This document shows positions 10,263 to 22,639 of a DNA stretch of 64,000 nucleotides, piece after piece; the stretch's first letter is position 1; the number at the start of each line of letters is the position of its first letter. A program made the position numbers and the translations under genes. This DNA is from Odontocerum albicorne. Lineage: Eukaryota > Arthropoda > Insecta > Trichoptera > Odontoceridae. A model generated the notes under the pieces. It saw only the letters and a program-made list of their open reading frames with translations, was not told where the DNA came from and did no database searches. The stretch spans positions 30,451,540 to 30,515,539 of the forward strand of contig OX463839.1 of the NCBI GenBank assembly GCA_949825065.1, given 5' to 3'.

Positions 10263-11300
10263 AAATATCAAATAAGCATAACTAAATCTCGCATGAGCAA
10301 AATACAAAGTAAGTAAAATGCGTATTTCATGAGACTAACGATAAACATAAGTTATGTAATGCGGTAGTATTTCATGGTAAAATTACGTTTATTTTTTGTT
10401 CCATACAAGCTCAGGCAAAGCGGCAAAGTGTTTCTTCAATTATCTCAGGACAGATAAAATCTGGGTTGGGTCCTTGATACATATTAATATCCAATTATGA
10501 TGTAATTTTGTTTCTTCAAATTCACGTAAATAATAATATAGAACTTGCAACAGAGTAACAAAGTCAAGCTTCAATCTCATGGAATAGCCTTATTATTCAT
10601 AAAGTAATGAAAAATGTATTTAATTTTAAAATTTGTATTATACCTTTATCTACATTACCCTATAAATTACCTTAAAGTTGCCCAAAATACTCCAACATAT
10701 CTAGTAGTAGCTGTATTTACATAGAAATAGCTTTTTTCTGCGGGAAATTGTGACATTATCGTGTGTGTTGCACGAATAAATTGTGTCCAAAGTGCATCAT
10801 GAAAAAAAGAGAGGGAATGTTTTAGCGATTGACCAAAAGATAAAGCTTAGCGTAGGATTCTAGAATTATCAATTTTCTCTGAAAACTTTTTTATAAAACT
10901 TTTAAAAATATTTTCTGGTCATGATTATGCAGCTGCTATTTATTCTTCTTTTTTAAAGTTAAACATGTAGTCTGTTATCATCAGGATTGTCTCTCTTGAG
11001 ACGTTGACTTCAAGCTATTCTTTTTGGAATTCTTCCTGGTGACGACTGTTAACAAGTATCTCATGCGTTGCCACGTAGGGATTTTTTTTGTTATTTTTAT
11101 CTCACAATATCTTCCACTTCACACATTTTTCGAGTACGAAAGTTTCTCACTCTATCTCTTTAAGTGTTTTGCCTGTAATGGTTCTGAGGGTTATCATTTT
11201 CTCTGATATGGTATATTCCTTGGACGTATTATATTGACGTTTGTGTACAAAAGTATAAAAATATTTTACTTGAGTCCTGCAATTACCAATATGTTTTAAT
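10263..11300. other. No recognised gene
   Basis: About 1 kb of AT-rich sequence. I found no repeat shared with other parts of the window and no coding motif. Confidence 0.4.
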
Positions 11301-11311
11301 AAACATTATCG

Positions 11312-12420
11312 TCGTCGTTGCTGGGTCTCGTAGTCGAGGATCCTCTTGCCACTCCAAATTTAACCACGTCGATCATGTGATCTTCTGTGAAAAAACAGCC
11401 CGATCCTAGATGCGCACTCCCTCCCGTAGATATAACATACAGACATGTGTGCTGAGTCGCCTGGCAATGCTGACGCATGTTCGCAGCACGCTGTCTGTTT
11501 CTCACACACCTTGCCGTTGCCGGCTTTCCATCCTCCACGGACCCGAACCATATGATCCTAGTCCTCAGGCGCCCCGCACAAAATCAGCGACTTTCGCCCA
11601 CTGTCTTTGTAGCGCTATCTCTGCCCACCAACCCTTCGCTTGCCCACTACTTCCCCGTACATGAAGCGTTTTGGGAGCCTATGATCGCCCATGCGTATCA
11701 CATGCCCGGTCCTTCGCAATTCCGCCTTTACAACCATATCCTCTATAGGTTTACAGTTGAAGCGGTGCAGAACCGAGACATTTGTGACATGGTCACTCCA
11801 GTGGATCCGAAGAATTCGTCGAAGGAAACGTTGGGGGAACATTTTAAGGCTTCGAATGTGCCTTCTATAAGGAATCAAAGTCTCAGACTTCTAGAGAAGT
11901 GTGGAGAGGACAATGACCTTGAAGACTGATCTCTTTGTAGACTGGGAGATGCCTCCACTGTAGAATACTCTGTCATTCAGTTTAGCAACAGCTGCTGACG
12001 GTCTCTTGATGCGACTCTTTAGTTCATCATCAAGAGAAGAGCTTGAGGCCAGAATGGTGCCTAGATATGTAAAGTTAAGTACGTTCTCCAGTTTCACACC
12101 ATTCACCAAATGATACAAAATACTTGTTGCAGTTATGCAGCTGGGTCAGAAGCTCTGTTAGAAATGGCAGGACACCAAGCTTTCCAAGGATCCTCCATAA
12201 CAGATCGCTATTAATTGAGCCTTGGCTAAATCAACAAACGCGGAATAAAGACTCCTGCCCTGTTCTCGACATTTCTAGTTGAGCTGGAATGCGAAGATGT
12301 GCCATAGATTTTGTTTTAAGTGAGTTAGCTGTTGCACACCAGCAAATTCACCGGCCACACCGCCGTGTTGGATCCGATGGCACTCTGAGTTGTGACGATC
12401 GGAGCACACCGGCATGTGGG
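11312..12420 (-). mobile_element. SINE-B copy split by a LINE relic
   Basis: The SINE-B tail lies at 11312-11365 (TCGTTGCTGGGTCTCGTAGT, then GAGGATCCTCTTGCCACTCC) and the SINE-B body resumes at 12310-12420 (AAGTGAGTTAGCTGTTGCAC, ACCAGCAAATTCACCGGCC). Both parts are on the minus strand in correct order. The 940 bases between are an RT relic. The simplest reading is a LINE fragment inserted in the SINE; about 50 bases of SINE are missing at the junction, so a precise target duplication is not visible. Confidence 0.55.
11380..12300 (-). pseudogene. Non-LTR RT relic (minus strand)
   Basis: Reading from 12300 leftward, parts of the RT palm appear (a degraded FVDLAKA word followed by NSDLLWRILGKLG), then a jump to NFTYLGTILASSSSLDDELKSRI and AKLNDRVFYS (11891-12118). 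Next come RRHIRSLKMFPQRFLRRILRI, RFNCKPIEDMVVKAELRRTG, HVIRMGDHRLPKRFMYGEV and GKRRVGGQR (11615-11878). These are the usual thumb and C-terminal blocks of LINE ORF2. The catalytic FADD box is missing, and the reading frame changes at least twice. It lies inside a SINE-B. Confidence 0.75.
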
Positions 12421-13480
12421 TACCATTATTGATAAGGATAAGACAAGAATAAAATGAGTAAGTAGATGATTAAAAGTGGGCGGTAAATTTATAGGGAAGG
12501 AAAGGAAATTAAGAAATACAGAAAGTATGATAGAATTTAACGATGCGTATTTTGTAGCTATTATATACTTATTATTATTCATGTACGGCTTATTTAATAC
12601 TTTGCTACTCTAGTGTGCACCAACGCTGGCTGCTCTATCGTTGGCAGCTATGATGTCCTCTTGGCTGCAGAATGCTTTCAGCTTTGGTCAGGACATCAGA
12701 TGACCACCGTTTTGCACCACTACGCACTCGTATCACTCTCGCAGGAACCACCTTCTTTGTAAATTTCTAATGCACCTAGTGACACCAATCCTTAATCTAA
12801 TAAGTAAATGGCAAGTACATGGCTAACATTCTCCAAAAGTTTCAATTCACATATTATCATCCGTTTTTGGAATGTATTTTGTCAAAATATATAATAATAA
12901 AATGCATAGCCTTTTTATGAGAGGTTAGTATTTATCTTAAATATAGATCATTAAAATTTTTTTTTATCAGATTTTAGAAAATTGAACAATTCAAATGCTC
13001 TTATAAAGAGTATCAGTATGTATTAACCAATATTCATGATGGAAACAGAATTTCTTTAATTGGTAATGCCATTTGCTAATAATTCAATTAAATAATTAGG
13101 CTGGAGTCTGATTACTTTCCACGTTGACCATCGCTCTGACGAAGTGTGTGTCATCGACTACCAACTAATTAGGAATGCAGAGCGTGACATGCGCTGCACG
13201 CCTGAACAATTCAATTATAACCAATTGTAGTTGTTGACAGCACAACGTGACTTACGTAATGTGGTATTTTTGGTGAGATTTTTTCACTTGACTAGCGAAA
13301 TAACTGTAATTTACGTTCTCGTTGTGTTAAGCAACATGGTGTAAGTAGCGTACATCGTCCTAAATGAAAAGTAGCGCCTTGACTAGATTCTTTTTTTTAG
13401 AATACGTGTGTAACATGCTACTTATGATTTAAAAGTAGCCGTAATAGTACTACTATTTCAGAGCAAGTTGCCAACACTGG
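12421..13480. other. No recognised gene
   Basis: AT-rich with a less AT-rich patch at about 13100-13250. No motif or shared repeat was identified. Confidence 0.35.
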
Positions 13481-13489
13481 ATGAAGAAC

Positions 13490-13850
13490 ATTGCCGAATT
13501 ATCTTCTTTATTGCATGCTCAATGCTGAGCGTCGTTGTCCTCTGCTATGTCTGGAACTATGTTCACCATTGCCCTTCATCATTCTCGATCCTGGACTGTG
13601 TTGAATGCAGCGTTTATAGAGGATTATGCTAACTCTTATATTTAGTCCATACATCTTATAGTGGACTTTCATCTTGTTCGTTATCCCTTAAGTGGACGCG
13701 TGATCACTAGCTTCTCAAGACTTTCGTTGTCCTTTCTGGCAACATGCCCAAAGTATTATATGTTAGGATCCTTTTCCTGCACGAGTTTTTTGGTAGACGT
13801 TAACTCTTGAATGGTACAGACTTTAATGAGCCTTGCGGTTAATTATGACT
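13490..13850 (-). pseudogene. LINE family E relic (minus strand)
   Basis: The minus strand reads AAFNTVQDREW, a stop, then RAMVNIVPDIAEDNDAQH. The same block is at 37865-37955 on the plus strand (AAFNLAQDREEWRQLVHLIR DIGEDHQAQL) and at the right edge of the window. It is the extreme C-terminus of a non-LTR RT, where DREEWR.LV is a common ending. Stops and frameshifts abound. Confidence 0.55.
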
Positions 13851-14770
13851 GAAGACTTAAACATTTTAAAATTGGAACATTTTCAATACCGTCTTTGGTG
13901 ATTGCAATATTGTATGGATATTTTCAAGTATAATTGGCCCAATTAGCTGATGAAATTCAATATCTTAAGATATTGTTAATATCGTTAGAATTTGTCGTTT
14001 TCACGTGAAAAGCCTTGCATATTTTCTCTTGTTGCTCTTTTCCTTGTTGTTTCTTTAACAGCAATGTTATAAATCACATGTCTTACTATGCCAAATATCC
14101 ATTCTGAGATAGTTGATTTGTATCTATAGCTTGTTCTTATAATAAAACATAATTAAATAATGTTTGTATTAACCTTTAAAAATATGGAATGCACGTTGTT
14201 AACAATCCAATCATAAATAGCTATTGCGTGTTACACAAAAAAATACCAGCTTAAATTACATACAAAATTCGTTCAGTGATGGTTTATTGCGTCGTGTTTG
14301 TCCAAATATATTTTAAGTACGAAAATAAATAATTATATGTACATCTTGATAATGTTTTGTTATTGAATATAAGCAGAACTTATAAAAATGTAAGGTGAAG
14401 GAAATGAATTGAGACATTTGAATTGTAGACAAATTGATTTTAGGACTTTTCCTTTTGAAGAAATTAAACAAATCGTTCTCTTCGAAAATGTACAGGATGT
14501 GACGAAAAGAAAGGAAAAGAAGTCATACATCCATACAAACCTGATTTACACACAGTGGGATCGTGACAGCTTTTGTAGAAATATACTTTAAAGCAAATAA
14601 ATAAATATTCAAAGTGGAACGATAGATTACAGCACATTTGCTGACTTTTATTTTCATATCACCGAACGTATCGTCTGAATTGATGTAGCAAATATAAAAG
14701 TTATTTTCTAATTAAAAAATAATATTTCTATTATTACTAAAAACTCACATGACTTCTTAATTCTAATTAT
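13851..14770. other. No recognised gene
   Basis: AT-rich; the 60-codon frame at 14409-14591 has no motif. Confidence 0.35.
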
Positions 14771-14772
14771 GA

Positions 14773-15003
14773 TCATTGGTGATTGTAATTTTCTTTGATG
14801 AAACTATAGGTAGCAACCGCACCGCGCTCACGCAAGTAGAGATATCTCAAAAAAAGTTTTTGGACTTCCTCGACCATTTGAGAGTAACTAATCTCCCGAA
14901 GGCTCCATACCAATACGCCGCATTTTAACATCCTACGTACCAGTGTACTGTAGAGGGACCTGAAAATCTCTCCCCATATAAATGATTTCGAGACTCGTAT
15001 CAC
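14773..15003 (-). pseudogene. Non-LTR RT relic (Jockey/CR1-like C-terminal block)
   Basis: The 76-codon minus frame reads LYSTLVRRMLKCGVLVWS, then QMVEEVQKLFLRYLYLRERG. This is the l..LYysLVrsiLeYgsvvWsP...i..iE.vQkrFlRyl block found after the RT domain in Jockey- and CR1-like elements. Only this block survives. Another LINE relic of a different lineage abuts it on the other strand. Confidence 0.7.
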
Positions 15004-15019
15004 AACTCTATACTTATGT

Positions 15020-15270
15020 TCTATACTGTTCTATGATGTGAAAACGTTGACGGTCGAGGTTAAAACACTGCACATACTGGAGGCCTTTGATTCGTGACCG
15101 CACAGAAGAATCTGAAATCCTGAAAAGAGTCAAACATCGAACATATGGAGCATGTGCTTCGAGGCAATACATTTAAAATTCTGCACTTGCCATAAAATGG
15201 GTCGAGGGCATTTCTGGGGATAGCGCAGGACCGTGAACGTGGCTAGGCATTAAAAAGAAGAATTATCAAC
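15020..15270 (+). pseudogene. Non-LTR RT relic, second lineage
   Basis: Fragments in two frames resemble YGVKTLTVEVKTLHILEAFDS (the usual YG.EtWtl......LeaFe block), RRTEESEILKRVKHR and the downstream region around 15140-15250. Several stops interrupt them. Opposite strand to the neighbour at 14773, so the two relics were separate insertions. Weakly supported because no frame is long. Confidence 0.5.
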
Positions 15271-16182
15271 ACCCCCTTGTTGGAACTTCCCATTATCCTA
15301 TCTTAACGTTGTTATAATATAATTATGGAGAATCACACAGTTTTAAGAATTCCTTATAGTTTGAAATAGTCTCTTGTATCCAAGCATTTTAATTGATTTA
15401 AAAGAGTTTACATTACCATTGAGTGAGAGGTAAAGAAAAACCGTCTCAACCGCAAGTTCTTTGATAAACGATCGATTGGTTCAAGTAACCATAAAAATTG
15501 CGATAAGTTATGTTTTGAAGTTTCAGGAATGGAAAACTGAAAGTCTATTATAAAATTTTTCAACTTGTCAAAATTTTAATTTTCCCTGAATCTGAAATTT
15601 GAACAATATACGTAATGATTCGTTGAATAAAATAATCTTGTTAGAATTAAATTTGATGTTAAATATTTCAAAGATTATTTTCCTTGTTGCAAATTAATAT
15701 ATGTTCTCATTTGCGTTTATTTTTCATGAGATTTTTTTCATGTTTCCTGAATTTAGATGAACGACGAAAACCACAATTAGCATTAGGGTGAGTCCTAAAT
15801 CTACTATTGTTACAGTTCGTGGCATAGGACCGGAATCGAAACTGACCTCAGGAGTCGAGCAGTCCCTTCCTCATACAATTTCCTGCTGTCATAAATAAAA
15901 AATAATATTTACATACGATTCTATGACATAACTTGTTTATAGCAAAAAAAGGCTTAAAAAATACACACTTTTAAAATAACAGTCGCGATTTACTTTATAA
16001 AAATATTGGGAAAATAGACGAAGCCAAGTTCTGTAGCTTAATGGTTGAATGCTTGCCACCAAGAAAAATTACACTATCTTTTCAAAGTTTGAAGCATCAA
16101 GGATATTTTAATAAGTATCATAGTATTTTCTAATACAATATGAGAATTGCTCCTGCAATGCTACATTGTTTACTTAATTGAC
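15271..16182. other. No recognised gene
   Basis: AT-rich sequence with no motif or shared repeat noticed. Confidence 0.35.
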
Positions 16183-16370
16183 GAGCTCCGTTGCTTAGTC
16201 GACATGATGCCGGTCTTCCAATCCGAGGGCTGTGAGTTCGGTTCCCGTCGGTAGCCGGATTTTCAAAGAAGAGTTTTAGTCTGAATTTCACTTACGGCTT
16301 ATTTACTAGTTGGTTGGAAGAAAAAAACCACATGACAATAACTGCCAGATTTTAATACAATACAAGTATA
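16183..16370 (+). mobile_element. SINE-A copy (plus strand)
   Basis: Head CTCCGTTGCTTAGTCGACATG, CCGGTCTTCCAATCCGAGG and GAGTTCGGTTCCCGTCGG (box B arm), then the body AGTCTGAATTTCACTTACGG and the tail TAGTTGGTTGGAAG, CACATGACAATAACTGCCAG. This plus-strand copy shows the part order most simply. Confidence 0.72.
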
Positions 16371-16396
16371 ATACAATACAATTGTTAGATTTTAAT

Positions 16397-16467
16397 TTAT
16401 GTCTCTTCCATGTCGTGCGATAGGTAGTGATTATGTCTCTTCCATGTCGTGCGATAGGTAGTGATTA
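16397..16467 (+). repeat. Two-copy tandem duplication, 35-bp unit
   Basis: TTATGTCTCTTCCATGTCGT, then GCGATAGGTAGTGA, occurs twice in a row without a difference. The identity of the copies points to a recent slip or a polymorphic site. The rest up to 17080 is AT-rich with no gene seen. Confidence 0.85.
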
Positions 16468-17084
16468 TGATTCTATTGGAATTTACATATCACTAGAAAA
16501 TAACAGTTTCGTAAATATAGGTTCTTGTAGGTTCCATGTTTTTGTCGTACAGGTAAAAATATACGAGTATGCAATTATTCAGTACTTGCACATTTTAAAA
16601 ATGAACACAATGAAGTTTCAGCACATGGTTTCGACCATGTTATGTTTAATTGATGGTGTGTACATATATTTTTTATACGATTTCATTTTACTCAAGTGTT
16701 ATTGAGTATAAAGATATTAATATACTCAATATAATATTATCAAATGGAAGTTATAAAAGGCTAGCATAGTACTTTATAAGACACTTGTTAAAAAAGAAAA
16801 AGAAACTCAAAAAAAATATTACAGTTAACTTTGTTAAAAAACGTATACTATTTTTTATGCCACCTAAATTTATTTAAAACTCGACTATTTTCAGGTCCCA
16901 TGCTTCATCTTCAAGGGTATGTTTAGCATAATAATGCATAGAAGAATGTCCAGTCAGACACTGGCAGCCCTTATACTCGTACCATCATTTGTGATATTTC
17001 TCTATTTCTATATTTCAACTTTGCTCTTTAGCAGATCGAATACCATCTGCATGCAAATTATCTTCGAAGCTTAATTTTCTGTCT

Positions 17085-17235
17085 GTTTTGTCTAATACTT
17101 CTGTCTAAATGCCTCATACTTCCATTACTTGATTACGGTGACGTATGCTATTTGTATGCCAACGAGGAGATGTTGGAAAATGGATTATTAAGTACTTTGT
17201 ATGCCAACGAGGTGCTTAAGAATCTCAAATCCTAC
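17085..17235 (+). pseudogene. Non-LTR RT relic (Jockey-like block)
   Basis: One frame reads LLSKCLILPLLDYGDVCYLY, then ANEEMLENGLLSTLYANEVL. This is the lv.sLilPl.DYgDvvYld block that follows the RT palm in Jockey-type elements. The word TTTGTATGCCAACGAGG occurs twice 48 bases apart, so the block contains a small internal duplication. Too short to place further. Confidence 0.6.
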
Positions 17236-18134
17236 TCACGAAGCTCTATTATTATTGTTTAGAGATTAGCATTTTTTTTACTTTTTTTGTGAAGTCCGTC
17301 ATGGTTTAGAACAAATCTATGTATCCAAGATAAGCTGGTTAATTGGAAGAAATTGCTGTAAATTAATAAGCGCGTCAGATGTATAATCGTGTGCACAAAA
17401 TAAAAAGAAAAAAAAATACAGAACAAACTTCTTCGAATCTGATTAAACAAATAAAATGACAGGTGTAGTTGGCATATTTTTAGGACAAATCACTTTCTAA
17501 ATATTCACCTATGTTATAATAATAAAATAAACAATAAAGCTGAAATATAATTAAAATGATAAGAAATTTAAAAATAACTCCAAATTCTAATCATGATATA
17601 TGGGACTTTGTACTGTAAATAGTAAAACTTTTATTTCTACAATATTAACACTTAACAATTTGTTGAAACTGAAAGTCATTAATGTTTAATGTATTCTTAA
17701 AAAATTCTTTTGCGTTTTCACATGTCAAAGGAAATAGGAATTCCTAATGTCAGCTCGTTTCCATGGACAATTTGGCCCACTTTTTCGTTGTTGCTTGGTG
17801 ATTCGGAAAACCTAAAATTGCTAAGTTTGTAATTCCTCTGGGGTCGAAAGACGTGCTGCTTTGTAGGGAAGAAATAAATCAGGGAGATTTAGACGTGCTA
17901 TTTGGAAGTTACCGCTGATTTAATCCAGGAATACATTCCATTCCCAAGGTGCACTCACCTTAAGTATTCTGAGAGGTTACAATGTCAACTTTGCTTTTCT
18001 TTCCTTTCCTTTTTTCCTTGGGAAGAATAAAATTGTGAATTTATATATATTTTTATCGTATATAAGTAGAATAATATCCTTATGCCAACTCGAACAATCA
18101 GAGATTATCAACATAATTCTGTAATAATAATAAA
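17236..18134. other. No recognised gene
   Basis: AT-rich, no motif found; the 63-codon minus frame 17259-17450 is not supported as a gene. Confidence 0.35.
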
Positions 18135-18440
18135 ATATTATTTATATAGCGCTCTTTAAACAGCACACTGCCCTCAAGGAGTCTCTTACTAGGGATGCGA
18201 ACCCACTATTATTGACAGATTAAAAATATTAAAATAAAACTAGTTGAGTGTAAGTATAGGTACGAGTAGGAGGTGGTCATTAGATTAGGAACTTACCTGC
18301 ATCTGCATATATTTAGAATAATATAGTTGGTAAGAAAACTGCAGACAGCTTATGAAAGGAAGACGGACGAAGAAACCTTTGTAGATCTTCTGATATGCGA
18401 TAGCACATTGGGCTTTAAACTCATGTATCATAGACCAAAC
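18135..18440 (-). mobile_element. LINE family C 3' end (minus strand)
   Basis: Shares with the other family C copies the A/T tail, TATATAGCGCTCT, ACCCACTATTATTGACAGAT, GAGGTGGTCATTAGATTAGG and CCTTTGTAGATCTTCTGATATG. The RT C-terminus itself is largely lost in this copy. Confidence 0.65.
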
Positions 18441-18757
18441 ATCCTTTCCAATTAGTTCTGTTCTCAATCTCAAATATAATTCATTTGTCTGAAGTTTTTT
18501 TTCTGTAATATTTCTTCCACGCATGTTGAAGACATAATCGGCCATCGCCCGATTATGATTTTTCGCCTGAGTTTTTCAATACCTCATTTCAGGCGAAGTT
18601 TGTAACGTCAGAACTGTCGTCTAAAAGCTGTCGGAATACAATAGGAAGATATTCTTGTTAGGTAGGCATAGTGTGTCAAATTTTTCAATCGTGTTAAATG
18701 CCTAGTAATAGAAAAAAACTTGTTATACGGCCTCCATATTTCTTTCTTTTATAATTG

Positions 18758-19855
18758 TATTACACTTTCGTTGTATGCAGTACAACCTGGAGGGCTTTAT
18801 TCCATGTGACATTCTTTTCCAACCAATAAGTAAAGTGTAAGTTAATCAAACTTTAAATAAAAACAGGCTGGAACCCTTTTTTAAGGGGTATTCTCATTTC
18901 ATGGGCCGAAAAATCGACGATTTTTAAGATTTTTTGTTCAGTGAACGAATAATTTTTTGAAATTGTTGTTTTTTTAGACATATTAATTTATCATTTAAGA
19001 ACATTTTCATAATATTTCATAATAAAAAAATTATATTTTTGTTATTAAGTCAGAAGCCTGTACATGGAGGGGGTCCATTATGCCGGTAATTGTGGCTGTT
19101 GTACAAGTCTGAAAATTAAAAAAAAAAACCTGTTTAATTCAGAAAGCATGTGGCTATAGCGGGTACTATAATAATTAAAAATAATAATTAGAAAAAAAAT
19201 TGCGGCTTGTTGAAATTAAAAATGACTTTTTTGTCTTTAGAGGAATGAAAAAATTCAATTGAATTGAAATAATTCTAGTACTGGCTATAGAGAAAGCTAT
19301 AAGAAAGAGAATAAGTACTTATTCATTAAAATCGGTTAATTAGTTTTGGAGTTATTATGGGGAATAGTTAAAAAAAAGTGTTTTTTTCAGGAAACGCGTT
19401 TAAAGTTTCAAGTGCGATTTTTACACGAATTAAAGTAAATATTTTCAACTTACTGTTAATCAGCAATTCCAGGGCCATATAAAGTTGTTTAAAAATCCCG
19501 ACAAACTAAATGTCAATTAATCATTCCAAGAAATCCTATTGGACGAGAATTCTTGGAAAATAAGGCTGCTGCCATAACAATAGAAGACCTGAAAGCTGCG
19601 AAGCTCAGGCCATTTTTCGACAGGCGCACTCGACTATAAACCATCGTAACTTTTCGAATTTTCAAGATTTTTGAATTTTCGAAGAAGGAAATGATTCAGA
19701 AATGATTATAAAAAAATCATTTGAAAAAAAAATCGTTAAAAAAAATCCAAATGAGAATACCCCATTAATAAAAAAATGGATACCAACGGGAATCGTATCC
19801 GTAAACCCCGGATTGAAAAACGTCTTATCAATTAGGCCACAACGGTGTCATAATC
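18758..19855 (-). mobile_element. SINE-A copy split by a TTAA element
   Basis: The SINE tail is at 18758-18880 (ATTACACTTTCGTTGTATGC, GCTGGAACCCTTTT) and the tRNA-like head at 19769-19855 (GATACCAACGGGAATCGTAT, CCCCGGATTGAAAAACG, TTAGGCCACAACGG). Removing the 880-bp element between them and one TTAA restores the poly-T/poly-A junction seen in intact SINE-A copies. Confidence 0.75.
18885..19764. mobile_element. TTAA-flanked non-autonomous DNA element, 880 bp
   Basis: The left end is GGGGTATTCTCATTT and the right end is its exact reverse complement followed by one A. TTAA stands on both sides (18881-18884 and 19765-19768). TTAA target duplication is the hallmark of piggyBac-type transposition, and some other superfamilies also use it. 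The inside is AT-rich with long A and T runs and no coding frame, so the element depends on a transposase from elsewhere. It sits inside a SINE-A copy, which independently confirms both edges. Confidence 0.85.
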
Positions 19856-20109
19856 TAATCTACTTGATTTAATTACAACTTTTCTTGACGTCTTTCTCCC
19901 GTGTCATTTGTAATAAAATAATTTTTCTCTCGTGAGTATCTCGTAGTATGTTTAAATTTCCTAAACAAAATAATTGGATGTATGAGAGTGAAACGTAAAC
20001 GTAGAAAAATACTGAAAATAACCGAACACGCTGGTGAAATGCCTGCACTGAGAATAATGTATGGCTTGACAATGTAGGACATACTCGTAATACGGAATCG
20101 AGTGATCAG

Positions 20110-20450
20110 GAATGTGTGTAAATTTAAGGCTGATGTATTAAGTAAGATGAATTAGAGCATTTTGAGATAGTTTGGTGTAGAACGAATGTATAAGAAAATA
20201 ATAACAATAAAGTGCAAATGTGAGTGGAAGGCGTTATAGAGGATGACCAAGGAAAGTGTGGCTGGATCAAGTAAATGCTATTTTGAATGAAAGAAATGTA
20301 ATACTTAAGAGAATTTGTAGTTGTTTGAGAAGGTGTATGGATGTAAAAGAGGAGAAAGACGTGTGTTGTGAAAAGAAAAGCTTGCACTCTGTTATTTTTG
20401 CGTACCCCGACATGCAAACGGCGTGATGGTATGTATGTACAAAATAATTT
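20110..20450 (+). pseudogene. LINE family D C-terminal relic
   Basis: One frame reads VSGRRYRG, a stop, PRKVWLDQVNAILNERNVIL, then KRICSCLRRCMDVKEEKDVC. This is the GRRgRGRPRk.WlDqVn....er RT ending typical of family D, closed by GGCGTGATGGTATGTATGTA in the 3' tail. Other copies are at 29815, 57290 and 59180 (plus), and 49090, 53820 and 56770 (minus). The 139-codon open frame on the opposite strand is a shadow. Confidence 0.65.
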
Positions 20451-21814
20451 ATTATATTTGATATAATTTTTAGTAAAAATTGTCCACTGACTCGATATCT
20501 TTCTTAAAATAAGATCGTGAGCCTGCAAAGCTGTTTGCCCCAAATATCACAGTACATTCATACTTAACTAAATTTTACTCGTAAATTATTGAACATTTGC
20601 TCCTTTTAGAATTTGATTGGCTAATTGTATAATAATATAATATAATCGTTTCTAATAGTATAACGTCGTACTAGGTAGGACATCGTTAGCTTATTACGGC
20701 ATGCCGTTAACATAAATAGTATTAAAGGCCTCACGGAAACGTTATCTAATTTGAATAAGAATTTGGAGACAACAATTTCGTCTCAGTTATAAGAGCTTAT
20801 TTCTATGTAATTTTAAAGATCAAATTTTAATATTTCAACGATAATAGGATTAAATTCAGCAATTGTAAAGACCGTTTGAATATTTTGACTCGTGAGATGG
20901 AGCGATCCCCTCTTCTTCGGCTATTTTTTTAAGAATTAAAAGCTTTTTGGAGAGTTTTTAACAGTGTTACTGATTGAAGATTGTTGATTCTTCAGTAATA
21001 TAAATTTATATATATTATTAATCAGCTTTTAATTTTTTTTCACATTTTTTAATCAAATAAAGTGGATGTTTTAAATATAAAATTCATTAGATTCTTGGTA
21101 CTTGTTTGGAATACATTGTATATTTAATTTAAAACGTTCACTGTCGACCTAAGAGTAGCGAAGTATCCCCCATCGACAAACATTTTTTTTAGTTCTTAGT
21201 TTCCTGGTGTATTATTTTATGTATAAATAATAATAATAAAAAATACTTACGAGTATTTATCAAAAAAAAAACATCCATTCGAAGTCGCCTATTCGGCCAT
21301 GTGCAATTAATTTTACTGGCGATCGCCGACTAATGAACTCCTTTAGGTAAAAAATAAAAATGTACGTAAAACTTAAAAACTATTGACGTTAACGCGAGCT
21401 TATAGTGTCCGAAAACGTATGCGATTGTACATATATCAAGTGCAACTATCAAATTTTGTTACGTCACAAGCTAAAGCACGCGCAAATGAGCGTTTCGATG
21501 TTTTTTTAAATTGGATTATTCATATTAGTTTTGCCAAATGATTACTGGGAGACAAAAAATAAAAAAATACTCATGTTTCTAATTTTAGGCTTAATTTTAT
21601 TGAAAAAAAAAGTAAATTATACATACTGTCCACATATGACTACGAGAAATACGTCACTTCCCGATGTAGCCGAGGCCACGCCGGCACAATTCTGATTTAA
21701 CACAAGTTACTCCAACTCGCCACTTGATTGTCACTAGTTTGCACCTTACACCACGCGATATTGCGTGATCGAAATGAACATGTTAATGCTCTAGGCTTAC
21801 GGAAAATTGTTATA
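20451..21814. other. No recognised gene
   Basis: About 1.3 kb of AT-rich sequence. A few less AT-rich patches (20690-20760, 21270-21340, 21640-21780) carry no motif I know. Confidence 0.35.
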
Positions 21815-22020
21815 TTTTTATACATACTATTATATTTTTGTTGTATACTCTACAAACTATAGGGTTTATCGCTATGTGCCAATTTCTTCTAGCCATGCAG
21901 AAAAATGTTAAAGATGCCTCGAGTGAACCCTTAAAAATATCGTGGCTAAAAGGAAATTGGACTCGCAACTCCCGGGCTGGAAGACAGGTGTCTTACCAGT
22001 TAGGCTACAGAGCTCCTCAA
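21815..22020 (-). mobile_element. SINE-A copy (minus strand)
   Basis: Tail TTGTTGTATACTCTACAAAC at left, head GGACTCGCAACTCCCGGGCT, GGAAGACAGGTGTCTTACCA and GTTAGGCTACAGAGCTCC at right. The head is one of the best preserved in the window. Confidence 0.78.
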
Positions 22021-22639
22021 ATGCCTTCATATTAACTTGTCAGTATCTGTAATGAAGTCTGTTTGTAAAACAAATTTAGTTTTGCGTAACTGTATAGCGT
22101 TTTTTGTGACATTTAATTATCATAGAGCTTTTATCATCCAGATTTATTTTTTATTTATCAAAACGTTTTCATAATTCTACAAAAGATAAACGGTTTATAT
22201 CAGTACTCTCACTAGTATCATTGCATCTTCTGAGACAGTTGACTTACACCCGCGAAATTCATTCATCGACATATATGTATAAACAATCCAACAAGTTCAA
22301 GTTGCAGTCGATCGTAAAATTTGACAACTCTCAGCAAAAAATATATATGTTGGCACAATTTCATTGAAACACTACAAGCTGGGCAGATTTACATTAAACC
22401 CAATTTGTCGAAATATTATATTTCTGACTAACATTTTTAGTAATAGTTTAAAATGATATAATAGTAAACATTTTAGACAAATAGTATATTTTAAAACATG
22501 TTCAAACTAACTGATAATTAAACAAATATATTTTCATTTAAGATATTACTCGTGAACAAGTCTAATTTTATTTGCTTTCAAACAAGAAGTTCAGTTTGAA
22601 TGACATTTCATTCGTTAACACTCCTTATTTACATAAAAA

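Noticed and set aside
20124..20543. 139-codon minus-strand open frame
   Set aside because: Antisense to the family D LINE relic.
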